Shown one piece after another: positions 16,557 to 24,151 of a stretch of 64,000 bases of DNA. Numbering within the stretch: position 1 is the stretch's first letter; the number at the start of each line of letters is the position of its first letter. Position numbers and translations under genes: made by a program. The stretch spans positions 1 to 64,000 of the forward strand of contig JADKAO010000007.1 in NCBI GenBank assembly GCA_016715285.1, written 5' to 3'. This stretch comes from Actinomycetales bacterium. GTDB lineage: Bacteria > Actinomycetota > Actinomycetes > Actinomycetales > Dermatophilaceae. The notes under the pieces are model-generated. The model did no database searches and was not told the origin of the DNA. It saw only the letters and a program-made list of their open reading frames with translations.

Positions 16557-16564
16557 AGGGGTAT
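16549..16564. promoter_or_regulatory. CsoR-like palindrome over the lipoprotein start codon
   Basis: ATACCCATAGGGGTAT is an imperfect palindrome (ATACCC against GGGTAT) closely resembling the TACCC...GGGTA sites bound by copper-sensing CsoR/RcnR-family repressors. The lipoprotein ATG (16556) lies in its centre. If the mRNA is leaderless, a repressor here would cover the transcription start. The regulator is not in the window, and relatedness to the iterated word (GGGGTATGCC) is an alternative explanation. Confidence 0.5.
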
Positions 16565-16629
16565 CTTGACAGGCGTCGCTGTGGCTCAGCTGTGGATTGC
16601 ATGAAGCTTTCGTGGAACCGCGTCACCCC

Positions 16630-16677
16630 AGGGGTATGCCGTGCCGCCACTTGGCCACGGCATACCCCTCCTGCTTG
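16630..16677. repeat. Copy 2 of the hairpin repeat, in a divergent intergenic region
   Basis: Arms 16630-16643 and 16656-16669 are 14-base exact reverse complements built from AGGGGTATGCCGTG, with a 12-base loop. The right arm and tail (16656-16677) match 15874-15895 base for base. It lies between the divergently transcribed lipoprotein and GNAT genes, where no terminator is needed, so it is better viewed as a repeat element than a terminator. Confidence 0.7.
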
Positions 16678-16686
16678 GATCAGGCC

Positions 16687-17238
16687 GTGGACGTGAGGCT
16701 GCTGCAGGACGCGCCGACCCTGGTCGGTGGCCTCGTACGTCTCGAACCACTCGGGCCTGAGCACTTGGCAGCGCTGTGGCCGTTATTTGACGGACCCGAG
16801 CTCGCCGGGGATAGCCCGCTCGCGATCTTCGCGCGGGAGCGGGTGACTGCCGGTGTGGCGCGAGCGCGAACGCGAGCCGATCGCGCCGATTGGGCGATCG
16901 TTCGAGTGGCCGATGGTCAGCCGGTTGGAGAGGTCGTGCTGTTTGAGCTGCACGAGGAGCACGAGGCGATGACCTTCCGGATCGCGCTGGTCGGCCCGGA
17001 GGTCTTCGACCGTGGTTATGGCACCGACGCGACCCGGTTGGTGCGCGATTTTGCGTTTGGGCCGCTCGGGCTGCGTCGGCTCTCGCTTGATGTCGACGCC
17101 GCCAACGAGCGAGCGCGCCGGGTCTATCGCCGGCTGGGTTTTGTCGAGGAGGGGCGTCGGCGGGAGGCGCGGCTCGTCGACGGGGAGTGGCACGACGTCA
17201 TTGACATGGCGCTGTTGTCGTCCGACCCGCGTCCCTAG
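16687..17238 (+). CDS. GNAT family N-acetyltransferase (RimJ/RimL type)
   Basis: About 183 residues from GTG 16687. Features of the acetyl-CoA fold: LVRLEPLGPEHLAALWPLF at the start, WAIVRVADGQPVGEVVL, then the acetyl-CoA loop region FDRGYGTDATRLVRDFAF and the C-terminal LDVDAANERARRVYRRLGF typical of RimJ/RimL-like enzymes that acetylate protein N-termini or small amines. Substrate unknown. The start is uncertain: a longer frame begins at 16597 but would run through the hairpin repeat, so I place the start after it; GTG 16693 is equally possible. It converges with the HAD gene with only 9 bases between stops. Confidence 0.8.
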   Translation: MDVRLLQDAPTLVGGLVRLEPLGPEHLAALWPLFDGPELAGDSPLAIFARERVTAGVARARTRADRADWAIVRVADGQPVGEVVLFELHEEHEAMTFRIALVGPEVFDRGYGTDATRLVRDFAFGPLGLRRLSLDVDAANERARRVYRRLGFVEEGRRREARLVDGEWHDVIDMALLSSDPRP

Positions 17239-17247
17239 CTCACGCGA

Positions 17248-18042
17248 TTAGCCGTCTGTGCGCGTCACCCGACTGCGACCGGAGACCCAGGCTGCCTTGG
17301 GAGCTTGCGCGGCCGACCTGATCGCCTTACGCAACTGGTTGACCCCCACTCGGAGGCGACCGACCTCGATCACGCGCCACCCGCCGAGCATCGCTGCATG
17401 CCGCAACTCGTGATCGGGGTTGACCGCTACCGGGTTGCCGACACACAACAGCATCGGTGCGTCACTGATCGAGTCGGAATAGGCGAAGCACTGCGCCAGG
17501 TCGTAGCCATGCTCGATGGCGAGTTCACGGATGACCTCGGCCTTGCCCTCCTTGTAACAGAAGGGTTGCGTCAACGTCCCTGTGTAGCAACCGTTTTCGT
17601 CCCGATCGGCAGTGGTGCCATGGCCGTAGTCCATGCCAGCTGCCACCGCAAAACGCTGGACAACCTCGGTGGGGCTCGCCGACACGAGCACCAAGTCGTG
17701 CCCCGCAGCGCGATGCTCGTCCAGCACGGCGCGCATGGTCGGCGTGATCGTCGTGACCAGGTGATCGAGGAAGCCGTCCGCGAGCGCCTCGACACGTGAC
17801 GCTGGCTGGCCCTTGACGCCCCGCAGGATGCGATCGCGCACCTTGGCCGAGCTGTCGTCGCTCGCGCCGCGGACCATGAACGACACATTGCGGGCGAGGT
17901 CGAGGGCGAGTTCACGTTTGCTGACGAAACCCGCCTTGAAGGCCGCCTTGGCGAGCGGGATATTGACCGAGCCAGGGATCAGGGTGCCGTCCAGGTCGAA
18001 GAACGCAGCGACCCGCCGTTGCGGCGTGGCCGGGTGTTCCAT
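17248..18042 (-). CDS. HAD-superfamily phosphatase, subfamily IB (SerB-like)
   Basis: 264 residues. All HAD motifs are present: FFDLDGTL with nucleophile Asp16 and Asp18; DLVLVSASPTEV (motif II); lysine in FCYKEGKAEVI (motif III); and YSDSISDAPML (motif IV). The helical cap between motifs I and II marks the IB/SerB-like group, which dephosphorylates small phosphoesters; the C-terminal basic tail is unlike SerB itself. ATG 18042 has a GGAGG upstream; another in-frame ATG at 18057 would place that site inside the gene. Confidence 0.88.
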   Translation of the reverse strand: MEHPATPQRRVAAFFDLDGTLIPGSVNIPLAKAAFKAGFVSKRELALDLARNVSFMVRGASDDSSAKVRDRILRGVKGQPASRVEALADGFLDHLVTTITPTMRAVLDEHRAAGHDLVLVSASPTEVVQRFAVAAGMDYGHGTTADRDENGCYTGTLTQPFCYKEGKAEVIRELAIEHGYDLAQCFAYSDSISDAPMLLCVGNPVAVNPDHELRHAAMLGGWRVIEVGRLRVGVNQLRKAIRSAAQAPKAAWVSGRSRVTRTDG

Positions 18043-18124
18043 GGCGCTCCTCCTCATGACAGGACCAAGGCCCCCCATCGTAGGTCGCGCGCACCCCGGG
18101 GCGCAGGGTTGGCTCGCAGCGAGA

Positions 18125-19327
18125 TTAGGCTGGCTCCTCCGGTTGCGCCACCCACGCCGAAAATGCCGGTATGCCGTCCCACGCATGGTCCGTGCCATCG
18201 GGTGCGGTCGCGACCGCCACGACGGCATACGGATGACCGAACCGGAGCACGACGGTGCGGATGATCCCTTCTGGGGCCAGGCGCGGCGCCCCGGTCCGAG
18301 CTGCGGCGTATGCCGTGACCGCCGCGGCCTCGAATCCCTTGGCGTGGAACCGCGCAACGGCAGTTTGGGCGGCGACGTCGACCGCGGCCGTGTCAAGCAG
18401 AGCCCGCAGCATCGTCCCCGCAGCGGTGAACCCGAGGTCGGAGCCGAGCTCGACGAGGTCGTGGCTGCTTGACGCGCTCCACGCGGGGAGAGTCGCGTGG
18501 GGAATGCGGGCCTCCCGTCCTGAGGGGTCTTTGACCGGCCCTCTGGACTCGGAGATGAGCCACGAATGCCCTCGCCCCACGGGGAGCGCGTGGAGGTCAG
18601 TCGGCCGCGCCCCCTCGAGGGCGATCTCGTGAGCAGCCGCCAACACGTCGGCGGGCGAGTGCGCCGGGTCGGCTGACACGGACACCACGCGGAGCCCGTC
18701 AGCCATGGCTTCGTGGACCGCGACCGGGCCGACAGCAGAGTCCGAGATCGTCAGCCGGTGATGCGCGCTGGCGTGGGCCTGCAGAGCGCGGGTGAGGAGG
18801 TCAGCGAATGGACCTGGCCCGAGGTGGGCTGCCGGAACCTCGGCCAAGGGGGTCAGCCACACAACCTTGGTGACCAGCGCCGTCGCCAGGGTGAAAAGCG
18901 CGGTGACCCGCTCCAGGTCGATGGGGAACTCCTTGACCATCCCGTCGGTGTGGTCGCTGGCCCAGGCGTCGGCCTCCTCTTGGGTGGGCATGGGGGCGTT
19001 TTCAATCGGGAGCGCGTCGAGATAGGCGCGCATCCTGGCGGTCTCACATGTCGGTTCCAGCCAGGCGACCGCGGCCGACCGAAGGGCAGGGTGCGGGGAC
19101 GCGAGCAGTTGGTCCGTCATCGAGGCCGCTGTGTCCAGGTCCGTCCCGAGCGCCACCGCGAGTTGCTCGGCCGCCGCACTCTGCCCGTCGGAATCGTCGG
19201 CGCGGGCCAACAGCGCCAAGACCATCCAGGCGCCCAAGGGAGAGGCGACGTGATGTCCCGAGCCGATTGCGGCGTGCAGGCGGGCGGCATACGCCACAAG
19301 TGGGTCGGTGATAACGCGACTGGTCAT
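18125..19327 (-). CDS. Serpin-like protein (family I4)
   Basis: 400 residues without signal peptide. The serpin layout is recognisable: SPLGAWMVLALLARADD near the start (the SPlS...L region), and close to the C terminus a reactive-loop hinge, FHAKGFEAAAVTAYAAARTG near 328-345, followed by a strand HPYAVVAVA and GIPAFSAWVAQP, equivalent to the serpin PFLF...G.v module. Serpins trap target proteases by inserting the cleaved loop into the main sheet; the small Ala-rich hinge is compatible with inhibition, but similarity is weak and the scissile residue cannot be named. Cytosolic location would imply an intracellular target. Divergent from the cysteine desulfurase gene. Confidence 0.62.
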   Translation of the reverse strand: MTSRVITDPLVAYAARLHAAIGSGHHVASPLGAWMVLALLARADDSDGQSAAAEQLAVALGTDLDTAASMTDQLLASPHPALRSAAVAWLEPTCETARMRAYLDALPIENAPMPTQEEADAWASDHTDGMVKEFPIDLERVTALFTLATALVTKVVWLTPLAEVPAAHLGPGPFADLLTRALQAHASAHHRLTISDSAVGPVAVHEAMADGLRVVSVSADPAHSPADVLAAAHEIALEGARPTDLHALPVGRGHSWLISESRGPVKDPSGREARIPHATLPAWSASSSHDLVELGSDLGFTAAGTMLRALLDTAAVDVAAQTAVARFHAKGFEAAAVTAYAAARTGAPRLAPEGIIRTVVLRFGHPYAVVAVATAPDGTDHAWDGIPAFSAWVAQPEEPA

Positions 19328-19353
19328 GGCACCCAAGCTAACCCGCGATCGTG

Positions 19354-19379
19354 GTCCGCTCAGAGAGCGGACGTAGGAT
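19354..19379 (+). promoter_or_regulatory. Inverted repeat and -10 box before the cysteine desulfurase gene
   Basis: GTCCGCTC (19354-19361) and GAGCGGAC (19365-19372) form an 8-bp inverted repeat. It is followed at once by TAGGAT (19374-19379), which lies 7 bases before GTG 19387, as expected for a leaderless transcript. The repeat sits where the -35 region would be, between divergent genes, so it is a candidate operator for either side. Confidence 0.4.
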
Positions 19380-19386
19380 CTCGGGC

Positions 19387-20571
19387 GTGCCTGTTTACCT
19401 CGACCATGCGGCGACCACCGCGGTCTACCCCCATGTCGCAGAGGCGATGGCACAGCAACAACGACTCGTGGGGAATCCCTCATCGCTCCACACCGCTGGG
19501 CGAGCCGCGCGCCGAGTGATCGAGGAATCCCGTGAGCGACTCGCCGGAGCGCTGGGCGCCCGTCCGTCCGAGGTGATCTTCACCTCGGGTGGCACAGAAT
19601 CTGACAACCTCTCGATCGCGGGCATCTTCCGCGCGCGCCGCGATGCCGACCCGCGTCGCTCGCGCATCGTCGTCAGCGCGGTCGAACACCACGCCGTGCT
19701 CGACTGTGTCGAGGCGCTTGCGGCACGCGACGGAGCCACGGTCACCTGGGTGCCGTGCGAGGCCACGGGCGAGGTGACCGCAAGCGCCGTCCGCGAGGCG
19801 ATCGAGCTCGACCCCGCGTCGGTCGCGCTGGTCACCGTCATGTGGGCCAACAACGAGGTCGGGGCGGTTAACGACGTGCCTGCCATCGCCGAGGTGACCC
19901 AGGCGCACGGCATACCGCTGCATGTCGATGCGGTCCAGGCCGTCGGGCACCTGCCGGTCGACATGAGCACCTGCGGGGCCGATGCAGTGAGCATCAGCGC
20001 CCACAAGGTGGGCGGTCCCGTGGGCGCCGGGGCGCTGCTCTTGCGGCGCGATCGCGAGGTCGTCCCGCTCGTCTACGGCGGCGGCCAAGAGCGCCAGGTG
20101 CGCAGCGGCACGCTGGACACTGTGGGAGCGCTCGGCATGTCGCTCGCCGTCGAGTATGCCGTGACGCACCTCGCGCGCGAGGCCGATCGCCTTGCGGCAC
20201 TTCGGGATTCGACGATCGAAGGTGCAATGGCACTGGACCGTGGGATCATCGCTGGTGGCGTCTGGAAGCCCAGCGACGTCACCCACCGGCTTCCCGGCAA
20301 TGCCCACTTGCTCGTGCCTGGATGTGATGGCGACTCGCTGCTGTATTTGTTGGATGCCGCGGGCGTCGAGGTGTCGACTGGCTCGGCCTGCCAGGCAGGC
20401 GTTCCGCAGCCGAGCCATGTGTTGCTCGCCATGGGGCTGGCCGAGCGCGCTGCACGGGGAGCGCTGCGGGTGACCTTTGGTCACACGTCCGTGGCGTCCG
20501 ACGTCGACGCGTTCTTGGCAGCACTGCCTGCTGCGGTGGATCGCGCTCGGCGCGCGGCCGGGACGACCTGA
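19387..20571 (+). CDS. iscS: Cysteine desulfurase (NifS/IscS family)
   Basis: 394 residues. It uses PLP to remove sulfur from cysteine as an enzyme persulfide, supplying Fe-S assembly and tRNA thiolation. It starts YLDHAATTAVYP; TSGGTESDNL and HVDAVQAVGH contact PLP; the PLP lysine is in SISAHKVGGP (about 207) and the persulfide cysteine in STGSACQAG (about 335). The mnmA start overlaps its stop by one base (TGATG), which argues that its sulfur goes to MnmA for 2-thiouridine; the same pair is adjacent in Mycobacterium. GTG 19387 is in line with the family N terminus. Confidence 0.95.
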   Translation: MPVYLDHAATTAVYPHVAEAMAQQQRLVGNPSSLHTAGRAARRVIEESRERLAGALGARPSEVIFTSGGTESDNLSIAGIFRARRDADPRRSRIVVSAVEHHAVLDCVEALAARDGATVTWVPCEATGEVTASAVREAIELDPASVALVTVMWANNEVGAVNDVPAIAEVTQAHGIPLHVDAVQAVGHLPVDMSTCGADAVSISAHKVGGPVGAGALLLRRDREVVPLVYGGGQERQVRSGTLDTVGALGMSLAVEYAVTHLAREADRLAALRDSTIEGAMALDRGIIAGGVWKPSDVTHRLPGNAHLLVPGCDGDSLLYLLDAAGVEVSTGSACQAGVPQPSHVLLAMGLAERAARGALRVTFGHTSVASDVDAFLAALPAAVDRARRAAGTT

Positions 20572-21680
20572 TGCGAGTCGTCGCCGCGATGAGCGGGGGC
20601 GTTGACTCGGCGGTCTGCGCCGCCCGCATGCTCGACGCCGGGCATGAGGTCGTCGGTGTCCACCTGGCCCTCGCCCAGAAGGCCAGTGTCCTGCGCGAGA
20701 GCGCGCGCGGCTGCTGCACGATCGAAGACGCCGGGGATGCGCGGAGAGTCGCGGACCGGCTCGGGATCCCGTTCTACGTGTGGGATCTCGCGCAACGGTT
20801 CCGCCAGGACGTCGTCGAGGACTTCCTCGCCGAATATGCCGCCGGGCGGACGCCCAACCCGTGTCTGCGGTGCAACGAGCGGATCAAGTTCCACGCGCTG
20901 CTCGACAAGGCGCTTGCTCTGGGGTTCGACGCCGTCGCCACCGGGCATTACGCCCGGATCGTCGATGGGCCTGATGGGCGCGAGCTGCATCGGGCGGTCG
21001 ACTCCGCCAAAGACCAGTCCTATGTCCTTGGGGTGCTTGACGCCGAGCAACTCGCGCGGTCGTTCTTCCCGCTCGGAGCCTCGACCAAGGACGAGGTCCG
21101 GGCCGAGGCTGCCGCCCGCGGTTTCGCGGTCGCCCGCAAGCCCGACTCGCACGACATTTGCTTCATTCCTGACGGCAACACTCAAGGCTGGTTGCGGGCG
21201 CGGTTGCCTCACGAGCCGGGAGTCATTGTCGACGAAGCCGGCCAGGAGGTCGGTCGTCATGAGGGGGCGGTGGGTTTCACCGTTGGTCAGCGGCGCGGCT
21301 TGCACTTGTCGCGGCCAGCTCTGGATGGCCAGCCGCGGTACGTGCGGGAGGTGGATCCCGCGCGCAATGTCGTGGTCGTCGCGCCCGCGGAGTTGCTCGG
21401 GGTTGATGTCATCGAAGCCGACCACGTGCGCTGGTGTGGTTCACCGCCATCCGGGAGGCTCCGGTTGGGTGCCCAGATCCGCGCGCACGGAGCCGAGTTG
21501 CCCGCGACGGTGACGGTATGCCGTGCCGACGACACGGCATACCCGCGCCTTGTCGTGGAGTTGGATGAGCCGCAGCGGGGGGTCGCACCCGGGCAGAGTG
21601 TCGTGCTGTACGACGGCACGCGCGTGGTCGGCTCAGGGACCATCGCGTCCAGCCGCCGCCGCATAAGCTCGACAACGTGA
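20571..21680 (+). CDS. mnmA: tRNA-specific 2-thiouridylase
   Basis: 369 residues. Adenylates and thiolates U34 of Lys, Glu and Gln tRNAs. PP-loop AAMSGGVDSAV at the N terminus; catalytic Cys98 in NPCLRCNERIKF and Cys197 in SHDICFIPDG; TGHYARI and a C-terminal beta-barrel ending AQIRAH...PGQSVVLYDG. Overlaps the desulfurase by one base at its start, and its stop overlaps the next gene by four (GTGA), so the three are translationally coupled. The segment for TVCRADDTAYP contains an inverted pair of the iterated 9-mer. Confidence 0.96.
   Translation: MRVVAAMSGGVDSAVCAARMLDAGHEVVGVHLALAQKASVLRESARGCCTIEDAGDARRVADRLGIPFYVWDLAQRFRQDVVEDFLAEYAAGRTPNPCLRCNERIKFHALLDKALALGFDAVATGHYARIVDGPDGRELHRAVDSAKDQSYVLGVLDAEQLARSFFPLGASTKDEVRAEAAARGFAVARKPDSHDICFIPDGNTQGWLRARLPHEPGVIVDEAGQEVGRHEGAVGFTVGQRRGLHLSRPALDGQPRYVREVDPARNVVVVAPAELLGVDVIEADHVRWCGSPPSGRLRLGAQIRAHGAELPATVTVCRADDTAYPRLVVELDEPQRGVAPGQSVVLYDGTRVVGSGTIASSRRRISSTT
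21515..21543. repeat. Inverted pair of the iterated motif inside mnmA
   Basis: GGTATGCCGTG (21515-21525) and CACGGCATACC (21533-21543) are exact reverse complements 7 bases apart. The first is read GTA TGC CGT (Val-Cys-Arg), the second ACG GCA TAC (Thr-Ala-Tyr). Two different frames in one gene indicate that the DNA word, not a peptide, is conserved. Confidence 0.75.
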
Positions 21681-22699
21681 CGGTAGCCAGCGGGATCGGA
21701 TCGTGGCCAGGCACAGACATCAGGGAGGCCGCGACGATTGTCCGGGACCTCTTGGCTGCGCTCGACACCCGCGAGGGGGAGAGCGGCGACGGCGGGGTCA
21801 CGGGCTTGCCCTATCTCCCTGAGCTCCCAGACCGTGGGCCGGGCGGCGACCTGATCGGACGCACCGCCGCGCTGTTGGTCGAGCTGCCCGTGGATCTGCA
21901 GCCCATGGGGTGGCGGCTCGTCGATCGTCCCGGACGGGATCTGGCTCGGACAGAAGCCCTCTGGCGCGAGGATCTCGATGTCCTCGCCGAGCTCTATGAC
22001 GGGTATGACGGTCGGCTCAAGCTCGCGGTCGCGGGTCCGTGGACGTTGGCAGCCAGCCTGTGGCTGCATCGCGGCGAACGTGTTGTCGTCGACGAGGGGG
22101 CCGCCCGCGACGTGGCTGAGTCCCTCGCCGAGGGAGTCCGCGAGCTGCTGGCGCGTGTGCGTCGGCTCATCCCCGGTGCCGAACTCGTGGTCCAGTTCGA
22201 CGAGCCGTCGTTGCCCGCTGTCCTGGCGGGCTCGCTGCCGACCGCATCTGGGTTTGGGCGCCTTCGCCCGGTTGATCCTCAGCTTGCGCTCGGGGTGTTG
22301 CGGGGTGTGGTGGCGGCTGCGGGGGAGCGCACCACCGTCGTGCACTGCTGCGCGGCATACCCGCCGTTGCCCTTGCTTCGTGCCGTCGGCGCGAGCGCGC
22401 TTTCCTTAGACACCACGCTGTTGACCCCGCGTGGCTGGGAGGGGGTCGCAGTCGCCTTCGAGGACGGCATCGGGCTGTATGCCGGGTGCCTCCCGACAAT
22501 CGACGGGAACGCGGGAGGGGCGGACGTTGCCGGTGCCATCCTGCGTAGCTGGGACCAGATCGGGATCGATCGTAAAGGCCTGGTGCAGCTTGTTGTCACG
22601 CCGACGTGTGGCCTCTCAGGACTCACGCCGTCGGCTGCGGTCTCGAGACAACAGGTGGTGATCGACGTTGCCCAGCGCCTACGAGAGCGTGCCGATTAG
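21677..22699 (+). CDS. MetE/UROD-fold protein, vitamin B12-independent methionine synthase-like
   Basis: 340 residues, much shorter than MetE (about 750), resembling only the C-terminal catalytic half. It begins VASGIGSWPGTD and has LAVAGPWTLAASLWL, a substrate-domain Asp/Glu in LVVQFDEPSLPAVL, VVHCCAAYP with candidate zinc-ligand His/Cys, and a late cysteine in VVTPTCGLSGL. These are the MetE-type zinc-ligand positions, so a methyltransferase role is plausible, but methionine synthesis is not shown. A homologue of this short protein stands directly before ligA in Mycobacterium. GTG start overlaps the mnmA stop by four bases. Confidence 0.82.
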   Translation: MTVASGIGSWPGTDIREAATIVRDLLAALDTREGESGDGGVTGLPYLPELPDRGPGGDLIGRTAALLVELPVDLQPMGWRLVDRPGRDLARTEALWREDLDVLAELYDGYDGRLKLAVAGPWTLAASLWLHRGERVVVDEGAARDVAESLAEGVRELLARVRRLIPGAELVVQFDEPSLPAVLAGSLPTASGFGRLRPVDPQLALGVLRGVVAAAGERTTVVHCCAAYPPLPLLRAVGASALSLDTTLLTPRGWEGVAVAFEDGIGLYAGCLPTIDGNAGGADVAGAILRSWDQIGIDRKGLVQLVVTPTCGLSGLTPSAAVSRQQVVIDVAQRLRERAD

Positions 22700-23997
22700 G
22701 CAGCGGTTGTCGCCTTGAGAGCGGAGTACTTCGAGAACTCCTCGAAGGAGACGTCCCAGTCGGTCCAGCCGTTACCTCGGTCGAGCTTGCGACCGGTCCC
22801 GGTGACGACAACCGGGTCCCCGACCTTGGCGAGATCAAACAGCCACTTGGCATTGGCGGTTGTCATGCCGATGCACCCGTGGCTGACATTGGCGCGGCCA
22901 TGGCTGGCGTCGGCCCACGGCGCGGCATGGACATACTCCCCAGACCATGTCTCTCGCATCGCCCACTTGACGTCGGTGCGGTAGTAGCCAGGGCTCCCGA
23001 CAGGGACACCAGTCGTCGCGGCGTCCATGATGACCGAGGCGTTCTTCTCGATGATGACCTTGGTGCCGCTGCGGGTCTCCATCCCTGGTCGTCCGCCCGA
23101 GATCGGAATGGTCCGGATCACTTGGCCGTCCTTGACAACAGTCATTTGGTGAGCTGCGAGGTCGGCCTTCATGATCAACGAGTAGCCGACGGTGAATCCG
23201 CCAGTGACCGACTTCTGTCCGTAGCTTCCGTTGCCGGCATTGACCCCGTTGACATCGAGATTGACGGACACCTTGGTGCCGGGGGCCCAGTACTTCACCG
23301 GCCGCCAGTGGGCCTCAGTGTTGCTGTACCAAGCCCACCCACCGGGTTGCGAGGGCTCGCTGGTGACACTCATCCGCCGTTCGAAGGCGGCCCGGTCAGT
23401 GACCGAACCACTGAAGCGCACCACGACGGGCATGGCCACGCCCACAGTGGAGCCGTTGGCGATGATGGTGGGGACGATTTCTTGCTTCTTAGACAGCTTC
23501 TCAGTGGTGAACGTCGAGGTCACGGTGAGCGGCTTGCCGAAAATGTTCTGACCGGTCATGGCCAGGGTGTAGCTCGTGGCTGGTTCGAGGAGAGACCGGG
23601 CGGTCCAGGTGCTGCCATCTGAGGCGAGCTCTCCCTCCACGGTGACTTTGCCCACCTTGGGATCGGTGTAGTCCAGGACGACGTCAGTGACGCTGCCCTT
23701 GTCAGCCGACACCTTCACCACCGTGTCAACGGGGACCACCGCACCAGCGGCAACGCTCGGCGTCAGGGAAACATCGGGGGCTTGAGCGGGCGGCTGCGTC
23801 TCTGTCGGCACGCCTGAGGAGGGGGATTCTGTTGCTGCTGACCCGCTGGACGCTCCGGACCCGCCGACAGCGGACGTCGGGGACGTGCACCCGGCAAGGG
23901 CGACCGCGCAGAACAGCGCAGCGACGGCATACGCGAGCATTGATCGGCACCACACCATTGTTCGGAATGTCCACTTCGCACGGTGTGACCTAGCCAT
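22696..23997 (-). CDS. L,D-transpeptidase, lipoprotein with Ig-like domains
   Basis: 433 residues. Forms 3-3 cross-links in peptidoglycan or attaches proteins to it, outside the membrane. The signal peptide ends at lipobox VALAGC; a Ser/Thr/Pro linker follows, then two Ig-like beta domains (about 75-270) as in mycobacterial LdtMt2, then the YkuD catalytic domain with RTIPISGGRPGMETRSGT, EYVHAAPW and SHGCIGMT carrying catalytic Cys375. ATG 23997 is preferred because GGGGG lies just upstream; a TTG at 24009 adds four residues. It converges with the MetE-like gene, overlapping by four bases, and is divergent from ligA. Confidence 0.93.
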   Translation of the reverse strand: MARSHRAKWTFRTMVWCRSMLAYAVAALFCAVALAGCTSPTSAVGGSGASSGSAATESPSSGVPTETQPPAQAPDVSLTPSVAAGAVVPVDTVVKVSADKGSVTDVVLDYTDPKVGKVTVEGELASDGSTWTARSLLEPATSYTLAMTGQNIFGKPLTVTSTFTTEKLSKKQEIVPTIIANGSTVGVAMPVVVRFSGSVTDRAAFERRMSVTSEPSQPGGWAWYSNTEAHWRPVKYWAPGTKVSVNLDVNGVNAGNGSYGQKSVTGGFTVGYSLIMKADLAAHQMTVVKDGQVIRTIPISGGRPGMETRSGTKVIIEKNASVIMDAATTGVPVGSPGYYRTDVKWAMRETWSGEYVHAAPWADASHGRANVSHGCIGMTTANAKWLFDLAKVGDPVVVTGTGRKLDRGNGWTDWDVSFEEFSKYSALKATTAA

Positions 23998-24151
23998 TCG
24001 CGCCCCCAAGAAATACTTGAATCAGTCGTCGGAAATCGACCGTTCAATAGTGTCCGTTATTGCTTGCCGTGGGGCAACTTCGGCCGCTTCGTGGTGGCCG
24101 TGTCCGTGAACCCCGGTGACGACTCGGACGATGTCGGCGCCGTAGTGCAGG

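Noticed and set aside
16566..16571. TTGACA as a plus-strand -35 box for the GNAT gene
   Set aside because: No convincing -10 at 16-18 bases, and the GNAT start is more than 100 bases away beyond a hairpin.
17248..18396. Long N-terminal extension of the HAD phosphatase to 18396
   Set aside because: The added 118 residues overlap the serpin-like gene in another frame and precede a good ribosome-binding site at ATG 18042.
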